This document shows, piece after piece, positions 50,723 through 61,853 of a stretch of 64,000 bases of DNA. Position numbers and translations under genes: made by a program. This DNA is from Hippasteria phrygiana. Its lineage: Eukaryota; Echinodermata; Asteroidea; Valvatida; Goniasteridae. The notes below the pieces were generated by a model. That model saw nothing but the letters and a program-made list of their open reading frames with translations, searched no databases and was not told where the DNA came from. Numbering within the stretch: the stretch's first letter is position 1; the number at the start of each line of letters is the position of its first letter. The stretch spans positions 124,001 to 188,000 of the forward strand of contig JAZGUH010000533.1 of NCBI GenBank assembly GCA_037893225.1, written 5' to 3'.

Positions 50723-53273
50723 TTGTGGAGAAAATTCAAACCTCGCAATGTTTATTTTCTTTCCGGCCAACATCTGTGTACATATTACCGTCTATTTATT
50801 GCTCCATGCATGTCAAATTCCCTGGGGTATGGACTTGCTTTATTCATTCATAATTGCATGAAATATCAACCAAATGCAGTAATTTTGACATGTATGGATA
50901 GCTTAGATCTGGCGCTACATGTTGCAATTATCGGCGGCTTCTTAGAGTTAAAACTTGTGGAGAAAATTCAAACCTCGCAATGTTTATTTTCTTTCCGGCC
51001 AACATCTGTGTACATGTTACCGTCTATTTATTGCTCCATGCATGTCAAATTCCCTGGGGTATGGACTTGCTTTACTCATTCATAATTGCATGAAATATCA
51101 ACCAAATTCAGTAATTTTGACATGTATGGATAGCTTAGATCTGGCGCTACATGTTGCAATTATCGGCGGCTTCTTAGAGTTAACACTTGTGGAGAAAATT
51201 CAAACCTCGCAATGTTTATTTTCTTCCCGGCCAACATCTGTGTACATATTACCGTCTATTTATTGCTCCATGCATGTCAAATTCCCTGGGGTATGGACTT
51301 GCTTTATTCATTCATAATTGCATGAAATATCAACCAAATGCAGTAATTTTGACATGTATGGATAGCTTAGATCTGGCGCTACATGTTGCAATTATCGGCG
51401 GCTTCTTAGAGTTAACACTTGTGGAGAAAATTCAAACCTCGCAATGTTTATTTTCTTTCCGGCCAACATCTGTGTACATATTACCGTCTATTTATTGCTC
51501 CATGCATGTCAAATTCCCTAGGGTATGGACTTGCTTTATTCATTCATAATTGCATGAAATATCAACCAAATGCAGTAATTTTGACATGTATGGATAGCTT
51601 AGATCTGGCGCTACATGTTGCAATTATCGGCGGCTTCTTAGAGTTAACACTTGTGGAGAAAATTCAAACCTCGCAATGTTTATTTTCTTTCCGGCCAACA
51701 TCTGTGTACATATTACCGTCTATTTATTGCTCCATGCATGTCAAATTCCCTAGGGTATGGACTTGCTTTATTCATTCATAATTGCATGAAATATCAACCA
51801 AATGCAGTAATTTTGACATGTATGGATAGCTTAGATCTGGCGCTACATGTTGCAATTATCGGCGGCTTCTTAGAGTTAAAACTTGTGGAGAAAATTCAAA
51901 CCTCGCAATGTTTATTTTCTTTCCGGCCAACATCTGTGTACATGTTACCGTCTATTTATTGCTCCATGCATGTCAAATTCCCTGGGGTATGGACTTGCTT
52001 TACTCATTCATAATTGCATGAAATATCAACCAAATTCAGTAATTTTGACATGTATGGATAGCTTAGATCTGGCGCTACATGTTGCAATTATCGGCGGCTT
52101 CTTAGAGTTAACACTTGTGGAGAAAATTCAAACCTCGCAATGTTTATTTTCTTCCCGGCCACCATCTGTGTGCAGATTACCTCTTATTTATTGCTCCATG
52201 CATGTCAAATTCCCTGGGGTATGGACTTGCTTTACTCATTCATAATTGCATGAAATATCAACCAAATTCAGTAATTTTGACATGTATGGATAGCTTAGAT
52301 CTGGCGCTACATGTTGCAATTATCGGCGGCTTCTTAGAGTTAACACTTGTGGAGAAAATTCAAACCTCGCAATGTTTATTTTCTTCCCGGCCACCATCTG
52401 TGTGCAGATTACCTCTTATTTATTGCTCCATGCATGTCAAATTCCCTGGGGTATGGACTTGCTTTACTCATTCATAATTGCATGAAATATCAACCAAATT
52501 CAGTAATTTTGACATGTATGGATAGCTTAGATCTGGCGCTACATGTTGCAATTATCGGCGGCTTCTTATAGTTAACACTTGTGGAGAAAATTCAAACCTC
52601 GCAATGTTTATTTTCTTTCCGGCCAACATCTGTGTACATATTACCGTCTATTTATTGCTCCATGCATGTCAAATTCCCTAGGGTATGGACTTGCTTTATT
52701 CATTCATAATTGCATGAAATATCAACCAAATTCAGTAATTTTGACATGTATGGATAGCTTAGATCTGGCGCTACATGTTGCAATTATCGGCGGCTTCTTA
52801 GAGTTAACACTTGTGGAGAAAATTCAAACCTCGCAATGTTTATTTTCTTCCCGGCCACCATCTGTGTGCAGATTACCTCTTATTTATTGCTCCATGCATG
52901 TCAAATTCCCTGGGGTATGGACTTGCTTTACTCATTCATAATTGCATGAAATATCAACCAAATTCAGTAATTTTGACATGTATGGATAGCTTAGATCTGG
53001 CGCTACATGTTACAATCATCGGCGGCTTCTTAGAGTTAAAACTTGTGGAGAAAATTCAAACCTCGCAATGTTTATTTTCTTTCCGGCCAACATCTGTGTA
53101 CATGTTACCGTCTATTTATTGCTCCATGCCTGTCAAATTCCCTGGGGTATGACTTGCTTTACTCATTCATAATTGCATGAAATATCAACCAAATTCAGTA
53201 ATTTTGACATGTATGGATAGCTTAGATCTGGCGCTACATGTTGCAATTATCGGCGGCTTCTTATAGTTAACAC
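50723..53273 (+). repeat. Block 24: 11-mer containing a second copy of block 23
   Basis: Starts: A1 50723, B 50955, A3 51187 (40C hybrid), A3 51419, A1 51651, B 51883, C 52115, Cs 52347, A2 52579, Ct 52811, D 53043. The last nine monomers repeat block 23. The hybrid at 51187 marks the likely junction. Confidence 0.91.
51187..51418 (+). repeat. Hybrid monomer C/A3
   Basis: It has 40C as in C, then 48A, 62A, 102G, 121T, 154G and 230C. It follows a B, where C is the normal successor. The switch from C to A sequence within monomer 41-47 therefore fits an unequal exchange that created the 2551-bp duplication. Confidence 0.87.
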
Positions 53274-56200
53274 TTGTGGAGAAAATTCAAACCTCGCAAT
53301 GTTTATTTTCTTTCCGGCCAACATCTGTGTACATATTACCGTCTATTTATTGCTCCATGCATGTCAAATTCCCTGGGGTATGGACTTGCTTTATTCATTC
53401 ATAATTGCATGAAATATCAACCAAATGCAGTAATTTTGACATGTATGGATAGCTTAGATCTGGCGCTACATGTTGCAATTATCGGCGGCTTCTTAGAGTT
53501 AAAACTTGTGGAGAAAATTCAAACCTCGCAATGTTTATTTTCTTTCCGGCCAACATCTGTGTACATGTTACCGTCTATTTATTGCTCCATGCATGTCAAA
53601 TTCCCTGGGGTATGGACTTGCTTTACTCATTCATAATTGCATGAAATATCAACCAAATTCAGTAATTTTGACATGTATGGATAGCTTAGATCTGGCGCTA
53701 CATGTTGCAATTATCGGCGGCTTCTTAGAGTTAACACTTGTGGAGAAAATTCAAACCTCGCAATGTTTATTTTCTTCCCGGCCACCATCTGTGTGCAGAT
53801 TACCTCTTATTTATTGCTCCATGCATGTCAAATTCCCTGGGGTATGGACTTGCTTTACTCATTCATAATTGCATGAAATATCAACCAAATTCAGTAATTT
53901 TGACATGTATGGATAGCTTAGATCTGGCGCTACATGTTGCAATTATCGGCGGCTTCTTAGAGTTAACACTTGTGGAGAAAATTCAAACCTCGCAATGTTT
54001 ATTTTCTTTCCGGCCAACATCTGTGTACATATTACCGTCTATTTATTGCTGCATGCATGTCAAATTCCCTAGGGTATGGACTTGCTTTATTCATTCATAA
54101 TTGCATGAAATATCAACCAAATGCAGTAATATTGACATGTATGGATAGCTTAGATCTGGCGCTACATGTTGCAATTATCGGCGGCTTCTTAGAGTTAACA
54201 CTTGTGGAGAAAATTCAAACCTCGCAATGTTTATTTTCTTTCCGGCCAACATCTGTGTACATATTACCGTCTATTTATTGCTCCATGCATGTCAAATTCC
54301 CTAGGGTATGGACTTGCTTTATTCATTCATAATTGCATGAAATATCAACCAAATTCAGTAATTTTGACATGTATGGATAGCTTAGATCTGGCGCTACATG
54401 TTGCAATTATCGGCGGCTTCTTAGAGTTAACACTTGTGGAGAAAATTCAAACCTCGCAATGTTTATTTTCTTTCCGGCCAACATCTGTGTACATGTTACC
54501 GTCTATTTATTGCTCCATGCATGTCAAATTCCCTGGGGTATGGACTTGCTTTACTCATTCATAATTGCATGAAATATCAACCAAATTCAGTAATTTTGAC
54601 ATGTATGGATAGCTTAGATCTGGCGCTACATGTTGCAATTATCGGCGGCTTCTTAGAGTTAACACTTGTGGAGAAAATTCAAACCTCGCAATGTTTATTT
54701 TCTTTCCGGCCAACATCTGTGTACATATTACCGTCTATTTATTGCTCCATGCATGTCAAATTCCCTAGGGTATGGACTTGCTTTATTCATTCATAATTGC
54801 ATGAAATATCAACCAAATGCAGTAATTTTGACATGTATGGATAGCTTAGATCTGGCGCTACATGTTGCAATTATCGGCGGCTTCTTAGAGTTAAAACTTG
54901 TGGAGAAAATTCAAACCTCGCAATGTTTATTTTCTTTCCGGCCAACATCTGTGTACATGTTACCGTCTATTTATTGCTCCATGCATGTCAAATTCCCTGG
55001 GGTATGGACTTGCTTTACTCATTCATAATTGCATGAAATATCAACCAAATTCAGTAATTTTGACATGTATGGATAGCTTAGATCTGGCGCTACATGTTGC
55101 AATTATCGGCGGCTTCTTAGAGTTAACACTTGTGGAGAAAATTCAAACCTCGCAATGTTTATTTTCTTCCCGGCCACCATCTGTGTGCAGATTACCTCTT
55201 ATTTATTGCTCCATGCATGTCAAATTCCCTGGGGTATGGACTTGCTTTACTCATTCATAATTGCATGAAATATCAACCAAATTCAGTAATTTTGACATGT
55301 ATGGATAGCTTAGATCTGGCGCTACATGTTGCAATTATCGGCGGCTTCTTAGAGTTAACACTTGTGGAGAAAATTCAAACCTCGCAATGTTTATTTTCTT
55401 CCCGGCCACCATCTGTGTGCAGATTACCTCTTATTTATTGCTCCATGCATGTCAAATTCCCTGGGGTATGGACTTGCTTTACTCATTCATAATTGCATGA
55501 AATATCAACCAAATTCAGTAATTTTGACATGTATGGATAGCTTAGATCTGGCGCTACATGTTGCAATTATCGGCGGCTTCTTATAGTTAACACTTGTGGA
55601 GAAAATTCAAACCTCGCAATGTTTATTTTCTTTCCGGCCAACATCTGTGTACATATTACCGTCTATTTATTGCTCCATGCATGTCAAATTCCCTGGGGTA
55701 TGGACTTGCTTTATTCATTCATAATTGCATGAAATATCAACCAAATGCAGTAATTTTGACATGTATGGATAGCTTAGATCTGGCGCTACATGTTGCAATT
55801 ATCGGCGGCTTCTTAGAGTTAAAACTTGTGGAGAAAATTCAAACCTCGCAATGTTTATTTTCTTTCCGGCCAACATCTGTGTACATGTTACCGTCTATTT
55901 ATTGCTCCATGCATGTCAGATTCCCTGGGGTATGGACTTGCTTTACTCATTCATAATTGCATGAAATATCAACCAAATTCAGTAATTTTGACATGTATGG
56001 ATAGCTTAGATCTGGCGCTACATGTTGCAATTATCGGCGGCTTCTTAGAGTTAACACTTGTGGAGAAAATTCAAACCTCGCAATGTTTATTTTCTTCCCG
56101 GCCACCATCTGTGTGCAGATTACCTCTTATTTATTGCTCCATGCATGTCAAATTCCCTGGGGTATGGACTTGCTTTACTCATTCATAATTGCATGAAATA

Positions 56201-58608
56201 TCAACCAAATGCAGTAATTTTGACATGTATGGATAGCTTAGATCTGGCGCTACATGTTGCAATTATCGGCGGCTTCTTAGAGTTAACACTTGTGGAGAAA
56301 ATTCAAACCTCGCAATGTTTATTTTCTTTCCGGCCAACATCTGTGTACATATTACCGTCTATTTATTGCTCCATGCATGTCAAATTCCCTAGGGTATGGA
56401 CTTGCTTTATTCATTCATAATTGCATGAAATATCAACCAAATGCAGTAATTTTGACATGTATGGATAGCTTAGATCTGGCGCTACATGTTGCAATTATCG
56501 GCGGCTTCTTAGAGTTAAAACTTGTGGAGAAAATTCAAACCTCGCAATGTTTATTTTCTTTCCGGCCAACATCTGTGTACATGTTACCGTCTATTTATTG
56601 CTCCATGCATGTCAAATTCCCTGGGGTATGGACTTGCTTTACTCATTCATAATTGCATGAAATATCAACCAAATTCAGTAATTTTGACATGTATGGATAG
56701 CTTAGATCTGGCGCTACATGTTGCAATTATCGGCGGCTTCTTAGAGTTAACACTTGTGGAGAAAATTCAAACCTCGCAATGTTTATTTTCTTCCCGGCCA
56801 CCATCTGTGTGCAGATTACCTCTTATTTATTGCTCCATGCATGTCAAATTCCCTGGGGTATGGACTTGCTTTACTCATTCATAATTGCATGAAATATCAA
56901 CCAAATTCAGTAATTTTGACATGTATGGATAGCTTAGATCTGGCGCTACATGTTGCAATTATCGGCGGCTTCTTAGAGTTAACACTTGTGGAGAAAATTC
57001 AAACCTCGCAATGTTTATTTTCTTCCCGGCCACCATCTGTGTGCAGATTACCTCTTATTTATTGCTCCATGCATGTCAAATTCCCTGGGGTATGGACTTG
57101 CTTTACTCATTCATAATTGCATGAAATATCAACCAAATTCAGTAATTTTGACATGTATGGATAGCTTAGATCTGGCGCTACATGTTGCAATTATCGGCGG
57201 CTTCTTATAGTTAACACTTGTGGAGAAAATTCAAACCTCGCAATGTTTATTTTCTTTCCGGCCAACATCTGTGTACATATTACCGTCTATTTATTGCTCC
57301 ATGCATGTCAAATTCCCTGGGGTATGGACTTGCTTTATTCATTCATAATTGCATGAAATATCAACCAAATGCAGTAATTTTGACATGTATGGATAGCTTA
57401 GATCTGGCGCTACATGTTGCAATTATCGGCGGCTTCTTAGAGTTAAAACTTGTGGAGAAAATTCAAACCTCGCAATGTTTATTTTCTTTCCGGCCAACAT
57501 CTGTGTACATGTTACCGTCTATTTATTGCTCCATGCATGTCAGATTCCCTGGGGTATGGACTTGCTTTACTCATTCATAATTGCATGAAATATCAACCAA
57601 ATTCAGTAATTTTGACATGTATGGATAGCTTAGATCTGGCGCTACATGTTGCAATTATCGGCGGCTTCTTAGAGTTAACACTTGTGGAGAAAATTCAAAC
57701 CTCGCAATGTTTATTTTCTTCCCGGCCACCATCTGTGTGCAGATTACCTCTTATTTATTGCTCCATGCATGTCAAATTCCCTGGGGTATGGACTTGCTTT
57801 ACTCATTCATAATTGCATGAAATATCAACCAAATGCAGTAATTTTGACATGTATGGATAGCTTAGATCTGGCGCTACATGTTGCAATTATCGGCGGCTTC
57901 TTAGAGTTAACACTTGTGGAGAAAATTCAAACCTCGCAATGTTTATTTTCTTTCCGGCCAACATCTGTGTACATATTACCGTCTATTTATTGCTCCATGC
58001 ATGTCAAATTCCCTAGGGTATGGACTTGCTTTATTCATTCATAATTGCATGAAATATCAACCAAATTCAGTAATTTTGACATGTATGGATAGCTTAGATC
58101 TGGCGCTACATGTTGCAATTATCGGCGGCTTCTTAGAGTTAACACTTGTGGAGAAAATTCAAACCTCGCAATGTTTATTTTCTTCCCGGCCACCATCTGT
58201 GTGCAGATTACCTCTTATTTATTGCTCCATGCATGTCAAATTCCCTGGGGTATGGACTTGCTTTACTCATTCATAATTGCATGAAATATCAACCAAATTC
58301 AGTAATTTTGACATGTATGGATAGCTTAGATCTGGCGCTACATGTTACAATCATCGGCGGCTTCTTAGAGTTAAAACTTGTGGAGAAAATTCAAACCTCG
58401 CAATGTTTATTTTCTTTCCGGCCAACATCTGTGTACATGTTACCGTCTATTTATTGCTCCATGCCTGTCAAATTCCCTGGGGTATGACTTGCTTTACTCA
58501 TTCATAATTGCATGAAATATCAACCAAATTCAGTAATGTTGACATGTATGGATAGCTTAGATCTGGCGCTACATGTTGCAATTATCGGCGGCTTCTTATA
58601 GTTAACAC
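53274..58608 (+). repeat. Block 25: 23-mer with a 7-mer duplication and the 94G-only haplotype
   Basis: Starts: A1 53274, B 53506, C 53738, A3w 53970 (private A at 54131), A2 54202, B 54434, A1 54666, B 54898, C 55130, Cs 55362, A1 55594, Bg 55826, C 56058 (154G), A1 56290, B 56522, C 56754, Cs 56986, A1 57218, Bg 57450, C 57682 (154G), A2 57914, Ct 58146, D 58378 (private G at 58538). The B monomers have 94G without 31A. The 7-mer at 55594 starts again at 57218. Confidence 0.9.
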
Positions 58609-60231
58609 TTGTGGAGAAAATTCAAACCTCGCAATGTTTATTTTCTTTCCGGCCAACATCTGTGTACATATTACCGTCTATTTATTGCTCCATGCATGTC
58701 AAATTCCCTGGGGTATGGACTTGCTTTATTCATTCATAATTGCATGAAATATCAACCAAATGCAGTAATTTTGACATGTATGGATAGCTTAGATCTGGCG
58801 CTACATGTTGCAATTATCGGCGGCTTCTTAGAGTTAAAACTTGTGGAGAAAATTCAAACCTCGCAATGTTTATTTTCTTTCCGGCCAACATCTGTGTACA
58901 TGTTACCGTCTATTTATTGCTCCATGCATGTCAAATTCCCTGGGGTATGGACTTGCTTTACTCATTCATAATTGCATGAAATATCAACCAAATTCAGTAA
59001 TTTTGACATGTATGGATAGCTTAGATCTGGCGCTACATGTTGCAATTATCGGCGGCTTCTTAGAGTTAACACTTGTGGAGAAAATTCAAACCTCGCAATG
59101 TTTATTTTCTTCCCGGCCACCATCTGTGTGCAGATTACCTCTTATTTATTGCTCCATGCATGTCAAATTCCCTGGGGTATGGACTTGCTTTACTCATTCA
59201 TAATTGCATGAAATATCAACCAAATTCAGTAATTTTGACATGTATGGATAGCTTAGATCTGGCGCTACATGTTGCAATTATCGGCGGCTTCTTAGAGTTA
59301 ACACTTGTGGAGAAAATTCAAACCTCGCAATGTTTATTTTCTTTCCGGCCAACATCTGTGTACATATTACCGTCTATTTATTGCTGCATGCATGTCAAAT
59401 TCCCTAGGGTATGGACTTGCTTTATTCATTCATAATTGCATGAAATATCAACCAAATGCAGTAATTTTGACATGTATGGATAGCTTAGATCTGGCGCTAC
59501 ATGTTGCAATTATCGGCGGCTTCTTAGAGTTAACACTTGTGGAGAAAATTCAAACCTCGCAATGTTTATTTTCTTTCCGGCCAACATCTGTGTACATATT
59601 ACCGTCTATTTATTGCTCCATGCATGTCAAATTCCCTAGGGTATGGACTTGCTTTATTCATTCATAATTGCATGAAATATCAACCAAATTCAGTAATTTT
59701 GACATGTATGGATAGCTTAGATCTGGCGCTACATGTTGCAATTATCGGCGGCTTCTTAGAGTTAACACTTGTGGAGAAAATTCAAACCTCGCAATGTTTA
59801 TTTTCTTCCCGGCCACCATCTGTGTGCAGATTACCTCTTATTTATTGCTCCATGCATGTCAAATTCCCTGGGGTATGGACTTGCTTTACTCATTCATAAT
59901 TGCATGAAATATCAACCAAATTCAGTAATTTTGACATGTATGGATAGCTTAGATCTGGCGCTACATGTTGCAATCATCGGCGGCTTCTTAGAGTTAAAAC
60001 TTGTGGAGAAAATTCAAACCTCGCAATGTTTATTTTCTTTCCGGCCAACATCTGTGTACATGTTACCGTCTATTTATTGCTCCATGCCTGTCAAATTCCC
60101 TGGGGTATGACTTGCTTTACTCATTCATAATTGCATGAAATATCAACCAAATTCAGTAATTTTGACATGTATGGATAGCTTAGATCTGGCGCTACATGTT
60201 GCAATTATCGGCGGCTTCTTAGAGTTAACAC
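58609..60231 (+). repeat. Block 26: 7-mer A1-B-C-A3w-A2-Cv-D'
   Basis: Starts: A1 58609, B 58841, C 59073, A3w 59305, A2 59537, Cv 59769, D' 60001. The first five monomers repeat the start of block 25 (53274-54433), with an offset of 5335 bp. The w marker sits here on an A3, not an A1. Confidence 0.91.
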
Positions 60232-60926
60232 TTGTGGAGAAAATTCAAACCTCGCAATGTTTATTTTCTTTCCGGCCAACATCTGTGTACATATTACCGT
60301 CTATTTATTGCTCCATGCATGTCAAATTCCCTAGGGTATGGACTTGCTTTATTCATTCATAATTGCATGAAATATCAACCAAATTCAGTAATTTTGACAT
60401 GTATGGATAGCTTAGATCTGGCGCTACATGTTGCAATTATCGGCGGCTTCTTAGAGTTAACACTTGTGGAGAAAATTCAAACCTCGCAATGTTTATTTTC
60501 TTCCCGGCCACCATCTGTGTGCAGATTACCTCTTATTTATTGCTCCATGCATGTCAAATTCCCTGGGGTATGGACTTGCTTTACTCATTCATAATTGCAT
60601 GAAATATCAACCAAATTCAGTAATTTTGACATGTATGGATAGCTTAGATCTGGCGCTACATGTTGCAATCATCGGCGGCTTCTTAGAGTTAAAACTTGTG
60701 GAGAAAATTCAAACCTCGCAATGTTTATTTTCTTTCCGGCCAACATCTGTGTACATGTTACCGTCTATTTATTGCTCCATGCCTGTCAAATTCCCTGGGG
60801 TATGACTTGCTTTACTCATTCATAATTGCATGAAATATCAACCAAATTCAGTAATTTTGACATGTATGGATAGCTTAGATCTGGCGCTACATGTTGCAAT
60901 TATCGGCGGCTTCTTATAGTTAACAC
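60232..60926 (+). repeat. Block 27: trimer A2-Cv-D, 695 bp
   Basis: Starts: A2 60232, Cv 60464, D 60696. It follows D', as in blocks 12, 15 and 18, although it is more than 25 kb from the nearest of them. Confidence 0.92.
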
Positions 60927-61853
60927 TTGTGGAGAAAATTCAAACCTCGCAATGTTTATTTTCTTTCCGGCCAACATCTGTGTACATATTACCGTCTATT
61001 TATTGCTCCATGCATGTCAAATTCCCTGGGGTATGGACTTGCTTTATTCATTCATAATTGCATGAAATATCAACCAAATGCAGTAATTTTGACATGTATG
61101 GATAGCTTAGATCTGGCGCTACATGTTGCAATTATCGGCGGCTTCTTAGAGTTAACACTTGTGGAGAAAATTCAAACCTCGCAATGTTTATTTTCTTTCC
61201 GGCCAACATCTGTGTACATATTACCGTCTATTTATTGCTCCATGCATGTCAAATTCCCTAGGGTATGGACTTGCTTTATTCATTCATAATTGCATGAAAT
61301 ATCAACCAAATGCAGTAATTTTGACATGTATGGATAGCTTAGATCTGGCGCTACATGTTGCAATTATCGGCGGCTTCTTAGAGTTAAAACTTGTGGAGAA
61401 AATTCAAACCTCGCAATGTTTATTTTCTTTCCGGCCAACATCTGTGTACATGTTACCGTCTATTTATTGCTCCATGCATGTCAAATTCCCTGGGGTATGG
61501 ACTTGCTTTACTCATTCATAATTGCATGAAATATCAACCAAATTCAGTAATTTTGACATGTATGGATAGCTTAGATCTGGCGCTACATGTTGCAATTATC
61601 GGCGGCTTCTTAGAGTTAACACTTGTGGAGAAAATTCAAACCTCGCAATGTTTATTTTCTTTCCGGCCAACATCTGTGTACATGTTACCGTCTATTTATT
61701 GCTCCATGCCTGTCAAATTCCCTGGGGTATGACTTGCTTTACTCATTCATAATTGCATGAAATATCAACCAAATTCAGTAATTTTGACATGTATGGATAG
61801 CTTAGATCTGGCGCTACATGTTGCAATTATCGGCGGCTTCTTATAGTTAACAC
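60927..61853 (+). repeat. Block 28: 4-mer A3-A1-B-D
   Basis: Starts: A3 60927, A1 61159, B 61391, D 61623. This is the only place where D follows B. Its first three monomers are repeated at the start of block 29, so it reads as a four-monomer insertion relative to block 13. Confidence 0.91.
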
